Below, one piece after another: positions 1 through 9,528 of a DNA stretch of 46,185 bases. How positions within the stretch are numbered: position 1 is the stretch's first letter; each line of letters begins with the position of its first letter. The DNA comes from Glaciecola sp. KUL10 (lineage in GTDB: Bacteria; Pseudomonadota; Gammaproteobacteria; Enterobacterales; Alteromonadaceae). The translations under genes were made by a program, and so were the position numbers. The notes below the pieces were generated by a model. It had not been told where the DNA came from, did no database searches, and saw only the letters and a program-made list of their open reading frames with translations. The stretch is taken from contig NZ_BGNG01000016.1 in assembly GCF_003203515.1 (NCBI RefSeq), positions 1-46,185 on the forward strand, in the 5' to 3' direction.

Positions 1-3000
1 CTCAAATCATGCACTTGTTCACCGCCGCATAGGCGGCTTAGAAAAGACGGCTCAGTGACTATTGATAATGGTAACGGTTCACCGCCGCATAGGCGGCTTA
101 GAAATGAATAACACCATGCGCTCTACGATTATCAAGGTTCACCGCCGCATAGGCGGCTTAGAAAAATTCGCGCTTGCAGTATGGTGATAGTCACACGTTC
201 ACCGCCGCATAGGCGGCTTAGAAAACCTGTTGTTACTACAGGCTCAGTGTACGAAAGTTCACCGCCGCATAGGCGGCTTAGAAATGAATCGGCTTGCCGT
301 TAACTAGTACTCTGATGTTCACCGCCGCATAGGCGGCTTAGAAATTGCAAGGATTGAAAAGAGTCTTGATGAATTAGTTCACCGCCGCATAGGCGGCTTA
401 GAAATAAAACGCTTTGCTCTGATTCTAGTGAGTGAGGTTCACCGCCGCATAGGCGGCTTAGAAAAGTGTAGCGCTCATCGTTTTTATTCCGATGTTGTTC
501 ACCGCCGCATAGGCGGCTTAGAAATATCAGGAATAAAAGAGACAATAAAAAGCACCGTTCACCGCCGCATAGGCGGCTTAGAAAACCTTTAGAAAGTCAG
601 GCGCTACGAGGGGTTAGTTCACCGCCGCATAGGCGGCTTAGAAATGTGAACACTTCCCCTAGGTCGTGTTCTAGAGGTTCACCGCCGCATAGGCGGCTTA
701 GAAATAATCTCTCTGCTATAATTACCTGCACCTCGTGTTCACCGCCGCATAGGCGGCTTAGAAAACGTCACCGGTTACTTTCATCGAACACGAACCGTTC
801 ACCGCCGCATAGGCGGCTTAGAAAGATTAAGGGTATTGACTACTTCGATGGTCAAAGTTCACCGCCGCATAGGCGGCTTAGAAATTTACGCCACCTAATG
901 AGCGTGTGGCTTTTTGGTTCACCGCCGCATAGGCGGCTTAGAAACGCCATGCCATTAGGGAAATTACGCGCATGAGGTTCACCGCCGCATAGGCGGCTTA
1001 GAAAATTACCACCACTAGCTAGTTTTAGCGGTCATAGTTCACCGCCGCATAGGCGGCTTAGAAAAAATAGAGGTGTAAAAAATGGGGTCGCGTTCGGTTC
1101 ACCGCCGCATAGGCGGCTTAGAAACTTGCGCGATTGCGGTAGTAACGAGATTTACTGTTCACCGCCGCATAGGCGGCTTAGAAAATCAGGGCGCAATACA
1201 CCACTAGTGACAGCGCGTTCACCGCCGCATAGGCGGCTTAGAAATTTGCGGTCTTTAATGTCGTCATAAGCCACCTGTTCACCGCCGCATAGGCGGCTTA
1301 GAAAAACTCAAAGAATTGATTGACGCACAACAAACTGTTCACCGCCGCATAGGCGGCTTAGAAATAAGAAGTGTTACCCACCAAGAAAACAATATGGTTC
1401 ACCGCCGCATAGGCGGCTTAGAAAAAAATAGAGAGGAACGCACAAAATAAAAACTAGTTCACCGCCGCATAGGCGGCTTAGAAAGCTGAAATCCCTAACT
1501 CTTCAGCCGCGCTTTTGTTCACCGCCGCATAGGCGGCTTAGAAACGATGAAGATGAAACGGAAGTCATTTTAGAGTGTTCACCGCCGCATAGGCGGCTTA
1601 GAAAAATACAAGCGCAGTGAGATAGGTAGAGCCATGGTTCACCGCCGCATAGGCGGCTTAGAAATTCATAGTTTCAAGCAGGGTTGTAGTTATCAAGTTC
1701 ACCGCCGCATAGGCGGCTTAGAAAAAACAAAAAACATGCAAAGTCTGCAAGTCTAAGTTCACCGCCGCATAGGCGGCTTAGAAAGAGTTTTCATGCCACT
1801 GCTCCCAATTCATTATGTTCACCGCCGCATAGGCGGCTTAGAAATGATATTGATATGGAGCACATACGCGAACACTGTTCACCGCCGCATAGGCGGCTTA
1901 GAAATTTTTAGATTTGTACATATCAAATAAATACATGTTCACCGCCGCATAGGCGGCTTAGAAAGGTAATGCGCTTGCTAATAATGCACTGGTAGAGTTC
2001 ACCGCCGCATAGGCGGCTTAGAAACAATCAATCCATTAACGCTTATCACGTATATATGTTCACCGCCGCATAGGCGGCTTAGAAATAGCTTAGGTGCTAA
2101 ATATTCGTCAATAATTCGTTCACCGCCGCATAGGCGGCTTAGAAAACATTGGCATACACTGATATTCGTAAACAAAAGTTCACCGCCGCATAGGCGGCTT
2201 AGAAACCGCCACAGATGCCTATGGAACTATGTCCGAGTGGTTCACCGCCGCATAGGCGGCTTAGAAATGCACCATTAGCCCTTAATGTTACATCTTCTGG
2301 TTCACCGCCGCATAGGCGGCTTAGAAATCTTGGTGGGGCGGCTGATTGCATACAGGTCAGTTCACCGCCGCATAGGCGGCTTAGAAAAACAAAGAAGATT
2401 CGACCCAGTAAAGGGTGCGGTTCACCGCCGCATAGGCGGCTTAGAAACTTTAGAGCGGAAAATACACCAGTGTAAAATCGTTCACCGCCGCATAGGCGGC
2501 TTAGAAAGTTTGATGAACTGCTAACACCTATCATTTCAAGTTCACCGCCGCATAGGCGGCTTAGAAACAATTACGCCTATCAATACAATAGCTAGCCAAG
2601 TTCACCGCCGCATAGGCGGCTTAGAAATGTGGTGAAATCTGAACCACTGCCCCCGCAAAGTTCACCGCCGCATAGGCGGCTTAGAAACAGTAACGCAGCT
2701 GCTTGCGCTTCATTTATGATGTTCACCGCCGCATAGGCGGCTTAGAAAGCTAGAGACAATGGTATAAAAACCATTTTCAAGTTCACCGCCGCATAGGCGG
2801 CTTAGAAAGTGGTGGTATCAATTCGGCATGCTAGGCATTTGTTCACCGCCGCATAGGCGGCTTAGAAAAATATAGGCGCTATCGGACTCGGGTTCGTTAG
2901 GTTCACCGCCGCATAGGCGGCTTAGAAAAAAAGTATTACATTTGCGTACTTGATGCGTTTGTTCACCGCCGCATAGGCGGCTTAGAAAAGTCTAATATCA

Positions 3001-4069
3001 TGCAATAACGGCATCTTTGCGTTCACCGCCGCATAGGCGGCTTAGAAAGCTACCGTTAGCTGTGCTTGTTATTTTCATATGTTCACCGCCGCATAGGCGG
3101 CTTAGAAATAATCACTCTCACATGAGCGGTTAATGCGAGGGTTCACCGCCGCATAGGCGGCTTAGAAAAAAGATATGCGCAATAATGGAAGTATGAAATC
3201 GTTCACCGCCGCATAGGCGGCTTAGAAAGTCACTGCCTAGCGCATCATCTGGCGCGCCGTGTTCACCGCCGCATAGGCGGCTTAGAAAATAATTGAATGT
3301 TTGCGGTTATCCATGACCATGTTCACCGCCGCATAGGCGGCTTAGAAACTATTAGCACAGGCGGCAGTGGTAGCACTACAAGTTCACCGCCGCATAGGCG
3401 GCTTAGAAAGATATATTCAGACAATACAATGTCATTTGATGGTTCACCGCCGCATAGGCGGCTTAGAAAAATCAATCGATTCATCAAACGAATCACCAAA
3501 TGTTCACCGCCGCATAGGCGGCTTAGAAAAGGCAAAACGCCTTTAAAAAATTTCGCCCTTTGTTCACCGCCGCATAGGCGGCTTAGAAAAAGTCAAGAGC
3601 CACATGTTCATCGTTTAATTTGTTCACCGCCGCATAGGCGGCTTAGAAAATTAACAACACTTAGCGCACAAGTAGACGAAAGTTCACCGCCGCATAGGCG
3701 GCTTAGAAATTTCAAAGTCGCAAAAACAGGAGAGTGGGTAGGTTCACCGCCGCATAGGCGGCTTAGAAAACGAAAGCGAGACCATGCGTAATCACTCGGA
3801 TGTTCACCGCCGCATAGGCGGCTTAGAAATTTATGGATAACAAGACAGATGTAGCAGAATTGTTCACCGCCGCATAGGCGGCTTAGAAAGCCACAGAATT
3901 TAAAGCTGGCTTGGTTTAAAAGTTCACCGCCGCATAGGCGGCTTAGAAACTTGTGGGTAAGTGCAAGCAACAACCGTCGGCGTTCACCGCCGCATAGGCG
4001 GCTCAGAAATCCTACGCCTAATGAATTTGATCATTTTTATGGTTCACCGAAGTGCAAACGGTTTTGAAC
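1..4069 (+). CRISPR. Type I-F CRISPR array (leader-distal part, 68 repeats)
   Basis: The array has 28-nt repeats that begin GTTCACCGCC and end GGCGGCTTAGAAA. They start at 17 and recur every 60 nt, with small phase shifts at 2058, 2240, 2721 and 3382. I count 66 identical copies, one with a single T-to-C change (3982) and one decayed copy (4042). There are 67 complete spacers plus a partial one at 1-16. Spacers are 32 nt except four of 33 or 34 nt. The repeat holds a 5-bp stem CCGCC/GGCGG with a 5-nt loop GCATA and a 3' CTTAGAAA. This is the type I-F layout, in which Cas6f cuts after the stem and leaves an 8-nt 5' handle. Repeat orientation and decay at the right end both say that transcription runs rightward and that the leader lies left of base 1. 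No two spacers looked identical by eye. No cas gene is present in this window. Confidence 0.98.
3982..4069 (+). repeat. Trailer end: last near-perfect repeat and decayed terminal repeat
   Basis: The repeat at 3982-4009 differs from consensus only in the handle (CTCAGAAA instead of CTTAGAAA). The last unit, 4042-4069, keeps the first eight bases GTTCACCG, a CGG and a near-terminal GAA. It matches consensus at about 18 of 28 positions. Its stem shrinks to CCG/CGG, so it probably cannot be processed by Cas6f. This marks the oldest, leader-distal end of the array. Confidence 0.9.
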
Positions 4070-4360
4070 GACTTTTACATTGTTTGTCTTGCTTTTGCAG
4101 CAGTCTGGCTGCAACCACATTTGCCAATGCGTTTAGCGATTCTTTAATAGCACAATTAAAGTGGGTTCAATGAGCGCAAGACTATCAAAGATGTAGGCAA
4201 GTAAGCAGTGAACTATAATGTTAGATTTTGAAACGAACACATGATGAACAAGTGTTAGAATTAAGGAGTAGGTAAACTGCCAGTAGTTAGTTACACTTTT
4301 GCAATATAAATGTATTTTGATATTTTGTGCCGCTAATTAAGCCTTAAACGCAAAGGTGAT
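4070..4360. other. Non-coding stretch between CRISPR trailer and glycosyltransferase
   Basis: I see no convincing gene here. A perfect 7-bp hairpin, TTGCAGC / GCTGCAA at 4095-4101 and 4108-4114, lies 26 nt past the last repeat. It has no T-run after it, so it is a weak candidate for the end of the pre-crRNA transcript. The rest is AT-rich and lacks a recognisable terminator for the leftward glycosyltransferase. Confidence 0.5.
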
Positions 4361-5503
4361 TTAGTGTGTTGTGCCACCCAGTAAATCTAAATAAGCTTGC
4401 GAGATCTGCTCAGAATTGATTTCATTAAGAATGTCTTTGTCTGCTTGCGTCAATTTATAGGGTAATGCCTCATTAATTTTGTTGCCCAGTTCTTCAGGGT
4501 TTCCAAGTTCGCATAAAAAATGGCGTAATCCATTTCGCATTATTTCACGTGGTCCAAAGTCGCAATCTGTCGAGACTATTTTTGTGTCGCATATAAGGCT
4601 TTCAATAAGCACCATTGAAAGTCCTTCAAAGTCACTGCTAAGCACAGTCACTTCGGCTCTATTCATCCATTGGTACGGGTTTTGACTAAAGCCCGGCAAA
4701 ATCACGCGGTCTTCAACTTTAAACTGCTTCGCTAGTTTAGATAGTTTTTTAACGTTTTCACTCAAGCAGACCAGTTTATAACGCTCATCAACATGTTTGA
4801 GTGCCCTGAATAAAACATCATGGCGTTTAGCCCTAGCAGCTCGACCAACATGCAAAATGAATTTAACTTTATCCTGTTTATATAAATCTTTTCCTGTACC
4901 GTTTTGTTGAGCTAAATTTTGAATTGATTTGATATCAAACGGATTATAAATTCGTTTTACCGAGGAAGGTTTAAATAGCGTCGACTGTTCGAGCTCTTGT
5001 TTGACCCCATTAGATACCGCGATGAGATTTTTTCCACTTAGCCTTTTTAAAATACGTCGTTGATAAAAATACTTTAAAGGACCCATTCTCGCTTCGCGCT
5101 TTAATTCTCTTTGATATGAATTATGCATGACATAAAAAGCATTTTTGAGTGGTAAGTTGCTTGCTAGACGGTAGCTTTCATATAGGTGAATCAGGCTTAA
5201 ATCAAAATCACCATGTCGTTTTTCTTCTGCTCTTATTGCATTGAATAGTTGTTGGCTGAGTCGAGGCTCATTAAACCAGCCTCTTACTGAGCCCGAGTTA
5301 CCAGACAGCGGAAATATTACTTTAAAATCATCGTTAAGCGGGTAGCTGACGAGTTCTTTCAATACGAATATACACACGCGGCATCCTTTACGGCTCATTG
5401 ATGCTGCGAGTTCGAGTACTACTTTTTCGGCACCCCCTCCGCTTAGTGAGTCAATGATCATTCCTACATGTTTTGGTTTTTTAGCGCTTGGGTTTTTTGG
5501 CAT
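4361..5503 (-). CDS. GT4-family glycosyltransferase
   Basis: This 380-aa GT-B fold glycosyltransferase probably transfers a sugar from a nucleotide-sugar donor to a surface glycan or lipid; the acceptor is unknown. The N-terminal domain carries the glycine-rich GGGAEKVV segment at residues 22-29. The C-terminal donor domain begins near HVGRAARAKRHD (218 onward, the usual VGR...K.HD region) and has the EX7E signature E293-GLSMVLI-E301 that binds the donor in GT4 retaining enzymes. There is no signal peptide or membrane helix, so it probably acts at the cytoplasmic face. It stands alone between the CRISPR array and a divergent alkB, not in a polysaccharide cluster, and such orphans are often horizontally acquired. 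The start ATG at 5503 has only a weak ribosome site. The family call is firm; the substrate is not. Confidence 0.9.
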   Translation of the reverse strand: MPKNPSAKKPKHVGMIIDSLSGGGAEKVVLELAASMSRKGCRVCIFVLKELVSYPLNDDFKVIFPLSGNSGSVRGWFNEPRLSQQLFNAIRAEEKRHGDFDLSLIHLYESYRLASNLPLKNAFYVMHNSYQRELKREARMGPLKYFYQRRILKRLSGKNLIAVSNGVKQELEQSTLFKPSSVKRIYNPFDIKSIQNLAQQNGTGKDLYKQDKVKFILHVGRAARAKRHDVLFRALKHVDERYKLVCLSENVKKLSKLAKQFKVEDRVILPGFSQNPYQWMNRAEVTVLSSDFEGLSMVLIESLICDTKIVSTDCDFGPREIMRNGLRHFLCELGNPEELGNKINEALPYKLTQADKDILNEINSEQISQAYLDLLGGTTH

Positions 5504-5634
5504 TTGAGTTCGATAAAAAGTATGGATGCTTGAATTAAAATGATAGGAGGGTAGGCGGATAAAATAAACTAGCGCCGCGGCTCAATATAGACTAGAAACA
5601 TAGTGAACTCAAATACTGTTGATGCGACTATCAA

Positions 5635-5656
5635 CACTGATAGTCGTGATATTATT
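5635..5656. promoter_or_regulatory. Perfect inverted repeat between GT gene and alkB
   Basis: The sequence is CGACTATCA-ACAC-TGATAGTCG, a 9-bp perfect stem with a 4-nt loop. It sits 41 nt before the likely alkB start in the divergent intergenic region. It could be an operator or a 5'-leader hairpin. No T-run follows, so it is not an intrinsic terminator. It does not match the LexA box. Confidence 0.5.
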
Positions 5657-5697
5657 GTGAATCTACAAAAACTTAGAACTAACAGGATAAATACACT

Positions 5698-6315
5698 CTG
5701 AAAGACCAATCGACGCTGTTTGATATTGAGCAACACACTATCAACTTGACTAATGCTGACATCAAGTACTTCCCTAATTGGTTAGAAAAACCGCTTGCTG
5801 ATAAATTGCTAGCCCATTTGTTACAACATATTGAATGGCAAGAAGCCACAATTAAGATATTTGGCAGAGAACAAAAAATCCCACGCTTGCAAGCATGGTA
5901 TGGCGACGAAGATGCCAGTTACACTTATTCAGGCTTGAATATGACGCCCTTGCCTTGGGAAAAAAACTTAAAAGTACTTAAGAGTAAATGTGAGGCTCAG
6001 TGCAATACACGTTTTAATTCTGTGCTCGTGAATTTATATCGGGATGGCAATGACAGTATGGGGTTTCATGCAGACGACGAGCTAGAGTTAGGAGAGCAAC
6101 CCATTATTGCTTCAGTCAGTTTGGGTGAGCAACGAAACTTTGATTTAATCAATAAATCTACCAAACAAAAGCAGCGTATTGTGTTGGAACATGGCTCTTT
6201 ACTAATTATGCAGGGTGAGACTCAAAAGCATTGGCAACATGGCATCAATAAAAGTAAACGGCCTCACGATCCGCGAATCAATTTAACTTTTCGTTTTGTG
6301 CATCAGATGCAGTAA
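5698..6315 (+). CDS. alkB: AlkB-like 2-oxoglutarate/Fe(II) dioxygenase (probable CTG start)
   Basis: Members of this ALKBH2/AlkB-like family oxidatively demethylate alkylated bases, using Fe(II) and 2-oxoglutarate. Counted from the TTG at 5746, the iron ligands are H108 and D110 (FHADDE) and H165 (WQHGI). R177 and R183 in RINLTFR are the usual 2-oxoglutarate and base contacts. The start is unusual. From memory, family members carry an LF...Y-F-P N-terminus, and here the matching residues (STLFDIEQ) lie upstream of the TTG. The frame is open back to a stop at 5680, and the only near-cognate codon with a ribosome site (AGGA at 5684-5687) is CTG at 5698. CTG 5716 and TTG 5746 are alternatives. 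It is divergent from the glycosyltransferase gene and about 50 nt before bolA. Confidence 0.9.
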   Translation: MKDQSTLFDIEQHTINLTNADIKYFPNWLEKPLADKLLAHLLQHIEWQEATIKIFGREQKIPRLQAWYGDEDASYTYSGLNMTPLPWEKNLKVLKSKCEAQCNTRFNSVLVNLYRDGNDSMGFHADDELELGEQPIIASVSLGEQRNFDLINKSTKQKQRIVLEHGSLLIMQGETQKHWQHGINKSKRPHDPRINLTFRFVHQMQ

Positions 6316-6364
6316 ACTTAGAAACTAATTAGTCAATAGTACAACCTAAGGTGTGAAGTATTTC

Positions 6365-6679
6365 ATGCAAATTGAAAAAATTATCAGAGAAAAAGTCGAG
6401 CGCACATTCCCAAACGCTGAATATGAATTGCTGAACGAGTCGCATATGCACAACGTACCAGCGGACTCCGAAACACACTTTAAGCTGACCTTGATTACCG
6501 ATGAATTTGCCGGTAAACGTCTTATTCAAAGACACCGAGCATTAAACGAGTTGCTAGCTGATGAATTAGCTGGTGGCGTTCACGCATTGGCTTTGCATAC
6601 TTACACGCCAGAAGAATTCAAAAAGAAAAATGGTATGAGTCCTGATTCACCTAATTGCCTTGGTGGCGGGAAACGATAA
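6365..6679 (+). CDS. bolA: BolA family protein
   Basis: This is a 104-aa BolA-type protein. BolA proteins have a KH-like fold, partner with monothiol glutaredoxins around Fe-S clusters, and in enterobacteria act in stress and morphology control. The core ESHMHNVPADSETHF and the segment QRHRALNELLADEL...HALALHTYTPEEF match E. coli BolA closely, including the conserved histidines. The open frame extends to a GTG at 6353. I prefer the ATG at 6365 because a TAAGG ribosome site at 6348-6352 is then about 12 nt upstream and the product has the usual length. It lies between alkB and the SulP gene on the same strand, and the intergenic gaps are loose enough for separate promoters. Confidence 0.93.
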   Translation: MQIEKIIREKVERTFPNAEYELLNESHMHNVPADSETHFKLTLITDEFAGKRLIQRHRALNELLADELAGGVHALALHTYTPEEFKKKNGMSPDSPNCLGGGKR

Positions 6680-6775
6680 AGCTTCGACAAAATGCTAAAT
6701 TTAACATTCTGTTAAAAGCAATTTAGATCATTTTCTGTTAGACTCCGCGCGTTTTTTAATCAATAAAGTTGTTCT

Positions 6776-8341
6776 ATGTTTAATTTGATAAATGGTACAC
6801 AAGGTAATGTCAAAAACGACGTGCTTTCAGGTATCACTGTTGCCCTAGCACTTGTGCCAGAAGCGGTCGCTTTTGCATTTGTTGCGGGTGTTGAGCCGAT
6901 GGTAGGGCTTTATGCTGCCTTTATGATGGGATTAATTACGTCTGCTATTGGTGGTCGCCCGGGTATGATCTCTGGTGCAACGGGCGCGATGGCTGTGGTC
7001 ATGGTGGCATTGGTTGCCTTGCATGGCGTTCAATACTTATTTGCTGCCGTCATATTGGCCGGTATTTTTCAGATTTTAGCCGGTGTTTTTCGACTTGGTA
7101 AGTTCATACGGCTAGTGCCTTACCCCGTCATGCTAGGGTTTGTGAATGGCTTAGCAATCGTCATCTTTTTAGCGCAATTAGGTCAGTTCAAAATTACCAA
7201 CCCAATGGGTGATTTAGAATGGATGAGCGGTACGATGCTATATATGATGCTTGGTTTAGTGGCATTGACGATGGCGATTATTTATTTACTACCGAAGTTA
7301 ACAAAGGCTGTTCCAGCCTCACTGGTTGCCATTATTACGGTAACCGCTTTGGTTCACGGCATGGATTTAGAAGCGCGCACCGTTATCGACTTTGTACGTG
7401 ATATGGTACCCGAAGCTCAAAAAGAAGGAGTTACGCTAGCTGGCGAGTTGCCGACCTTTGCTATTCCAATGGTTCCATTTAATTTAGAAACCCTTTATAT
7501 CATTTTGCCAACTGCCATTATTCTGTCTTTAGTGGGTTTGATTGAATCTTTGCTCACGCTAACGCTCATCGATGAAATGACAGACACACGTGGTCGCGGT
7601 AATAAAGAATGTATCGGTCAAGGGGTTGCTAACTCAGTCAATGGTTTCTTTGGTGGTATGGGTGGTTGTGCGATGATCGGACAGTCGATGATCAATATCA
7701 ATTCAGGTGGCCGTGGTAGACTGTCGGGTATCACTGCTGCTCTAGTATTACTCGGTTTCATCTTGTTTGCAGCACCGCTGATTGAAATGATTCCGCTTGC
7801 GGCATTGGTTGGCGTAATGTTTGTAGTCGTTATCGGTACCTTTGAATGGGCTTCATTTAGAATCATTCGAGGCGTTAATCGCGAAGATGCATTTGTGTTG
7901 TTCTTAGTAACCGGTATCACGGTTATTGCTGATTTGGCTATCGCTGTTATTGTGGGTGTGATCGTGTCGGCTTTAGTGTTTGCATGGAAGCACGCCACTC
8001 ATATCATCGCGAAAACACATACAGATGAAGACGGATGGAAAGTCTATGACTTAGAGGGGCCGCTCTTTTTTGGCTCAGTGTCTTATTTCAAAGATATTTT
8101 CGACCCGCAAAACGACCCTCAAGATGTCGTCATTGATTTTAAAGAATCGCGTGTATGGGATTCTTCTGGAGTGGATGCGTTAGATGGATTGGCAGATAAG
8201 TACGAGAAGCTCGGTAAAAAGCTTCATATTCGTCATATTTCACCAGAGTGTCGTACTTTGCTGAAGAAAGCTGGTGACTATGTTGAGATCAATGTGAACG
8301 AAGATCCGCGTTACCGTATTGCGAGTGACCAGTTGGGTTAG
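6776..8341 (+). CDS. SulP family anion transporter with STAS domain
   Basis: This is a 521-aa inner-membrane SLC26/SulP transporter. Such proteins move sulfate, bicarbonate or other anions, usually by symport with H+ or Na+. Many hydrophobic segments fill residues 1 to about 400, including the first-helix region [27 protein letters not shown] and the GATGAMAVV loop. A cytoplasmic STAS domain follows at about 410-510, with the [19 protein letters not shown] core typical of anti-sigma-antagonist folds. It is shorter at the N-terminus than BicA, and the substrate cannot be told from sequence alone. The ATG at 6776 has a weak AAAG ribosome site. A strong terminator follows. Confidence 0.92.
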   Translation: MFNLINGTQGNVKNDVLSGITVALALVPEAVAFAFVAGVEPMVGLYAAFMMGLITSAIGGRPGMISGATGAMAVVMVALVALHGVQYLFAAVILAGIFQILAGVFRLGKFIRLVPYPVMLGFVNGLAIVIFLAQLGQFKITNPMGDLEWMSGTMLYMMLGLVALTMAIIYLLPKLTKAVPASLVAIITVTALVHGMDLEARTVIDFVRDMVPEAQKEGVTLAGELPTFAIPMVPFNLETLYIILPTAIILSLVGLIESLLTLTLIDEMTDTRGRGNKECIGQGVANSVNGFFGGMGGCAMIGQSMININSGGRGRLSGITAALVLLGFILFAAPLIEMIPLAALVGVMFVVVIGTFEWASFRIIRGVNREDAFVLFLVTGITVIADLAIAVIVGVIVSALVFAWKHATHIIAKTHTDEDGWKVYDLEGPLFFGSVSYFKDIFDPQNDPQDVVIDFKESRVWDSSGVDALDGLADKYEKLGKKLHIRHISPECRTLLKKAGDYVEINVNEDPRYRIASDQLG

Positions 8342-8366
8342 TGATACAACTAAGTTCATTTAAACG

Positions 8367-8394
8367 AAAAAGGGGGCAATTTTGCCCCCTTTTT
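8367..8394. terminator. Bidirectional intrinsic terminator (sulP / methyltransferase-fold gene)
   Basis: The left arm AAAAAGGGGGCAA (8367-8379) pairs perfectly with TTGCCCCCTTTTT (8382-8394). A-runs and T-runs on both sides let it serve the rightward SulP gene and the convergent leftward gene. Confidence 0.92.
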
Positions 8395-8425
8395 ATTGCT
8401 CATTGAGCCTTTTCTGATCGTTTAA

Positions 8426-9340
8426 TCAACTCTTCTTAAACAAAAGCGTCATGCGATCTGACTCACCAATCGCTTCCATTGCAGCTCGTTTCGCTTCATC
8501 ATCTCTAGCGCCATTTAGGCTAGGCGGTAAGCGCCATACAATATCATTTTCAGTAGGCTGGTCTTTGGGATTAGCGTTAATTTCACTGCTGGCGACCAAT
8601 GTAAAGCCCGCGTCTTCAAACGTTTTGATTAAGCTAGATTGCTTTAAGTAGCCTCGGCTTCCGTCAGACCATTCATCGCTATTTGCTTCTGGGGCGCGGT
8701 GTTGAACGACCCCGACCATGCCATCTTCTTTTAGCAGGGTATGAGCGGCTTTAAGCGCATTAGTCATAGTATTGGCTTGTGCTTCAAAGCGATTTAGATT
8801 GTGTAAGGCTCTGATAAATACTACGCGATCTAAGCTTCCTACTAGTTCATCGGGAACAGTGTCAAATGTAAACCCACTGCTTTTGATACCATTATCGGTA
8901 TATTTGGCGACTGTTTGAGGGAATGCTTTTGTAGAAGCAATACGTTCTTCTATGCGTTCTGGTGAGAAAAAGCCAAAACGTGCCCACATGTCGTCAACGT
9001 AGTTAATGCCGTGAAGCTCACCATCGCTTCCAATGTAATTTGCTAAAATATTTGAGTACCAACCGCCGCCTGGCAACGCTTCAGCAACAGACATACCGGG
9101 TTTGATTTGAAAGAACGCGATTGTTTGAGCTGGGTTTCGATATTGGTCGCGTGCTCGTGTAGCTTCGTCACGCGCGTCAACAACGTTATTTAGTGTCGCT
9201 AATTGTGATGCTTGTAAACCAAGCCCAGCTTCGTCACTTGTTCGTTTACACGCGCTCAATGCTGATATAGCCGCCACTAAGGCCAAGCCTGTCATAATTT
9301 TGCTTAGCTTAGAATTTTTATTGCCTTTGCGAATATCCAT
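8426..9340 (-). CDS. Lipoprotein with class I SAM-methyltransferase fold
   Basis: This 304-aa protein combines a lipoprotein signal (hydrophobic stretch ending LSAC at about 28-31) with a class I methyltransferase-like domain of the COG4798 type. The motif I region reads VAEALPGGGWYSNIL, followed by an acidic segment (GINYVDDMW) and VFIRALHNLNRFE and DGMVGVVQHRAP strands. The anchor implies a periplasmic location, where S-adenosylmethionine is not known to be available. It may therefore bind another ligand or have lost catalysis; this is inference. It starts at the ATG at 9340 with an AAGGAAAA ribosome site. It follows dsbA on the same strand but has its own terminator-isolated promoter. The fold is confident; the role is unknown. 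Confidence 0.85.
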   Translation of the reverse strand: MDIRKGNKNSKLSKIMTGLALVAAISALSACKRTSDEAGLGLQASQLATLNNVVDARDEATRARDQYRNPAQTIAFFQIKPGMSVAEALPGGGWYSNILANYIGSDGELHGINYVDDMWARFGFFSPERIEERIASTKAFPQTVAKYTDNGIKSSGFTFDTVPDELVGSLDRVVFIRALHNLNRFEAQANTMTNALKAAHTLLKEDGMVGVVQHRAPEANSDEWSDGSRGYLKQSSLIKTFEDAGFTLVASSEINANPKDQPTENDIVWRLPPSLNGARDDEAKRAAMEAIGESDRMTLLFKKS

Positions 9341-9386
9341 GTCGTTTTCCTTGTTAGGTAGAAGTAATTATTAGTTTTTTAGTCGT

Positions 9387-9416
9387 GTTATAGATAAAGA
9401 CAGTGATTTCAATCAA
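9387..9416 (-). promoter_or_regulatory. Putative sigma-70 promoter for the lipoprotein gene
   Basis: On the minus strand, TTGATT (-35, 9411-9416) and TATAAC (-10, 9387-9392) are separated by 18 nt, about 45 nt upstream of the ATG at 9340. This fits a gene that is separated from dsbA by a terminator. Confidence 0.45.
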
Positions 9417-9478
9417 ACACTTTCGGACAAATTAACAAAATTTTAATAGCTAAAAGTGCGTTACAAAATAATGGCACA

Positions 9479-9504
9479 AAAAAAGGACTTAGCAGTCCTT
9501 TTTT
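9479..9504 (-). terminator. Intrinsic terminator of dsbA
   Basis: An 11-bp stem AAAAAAGGACT / AGTCCTTTTTT with a 4-nt loop TAGC lies just past the dsbA stop. On the minus strand it ends in a T-run. Confidence 0.88.
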
Positions 9505-9528
9505 CGAAACAAGTATATCTTTTGGGGA

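Noticed and set aside
300-3973. Many open frames on both strands through the array, encoding repeated SPPHRRLRN or FLSRLCGGE motifs
   Set aside because: The 60-nt period is a multiple of three, so the repeats translate identically. These are artefacts of the CRISPR repeat, not genes.
3961-4173. Open frame running from the last repeats into the trailer
   Set aside because: It reads through the repeats, has no ribosome site, and its tail matches nothing I recognise.
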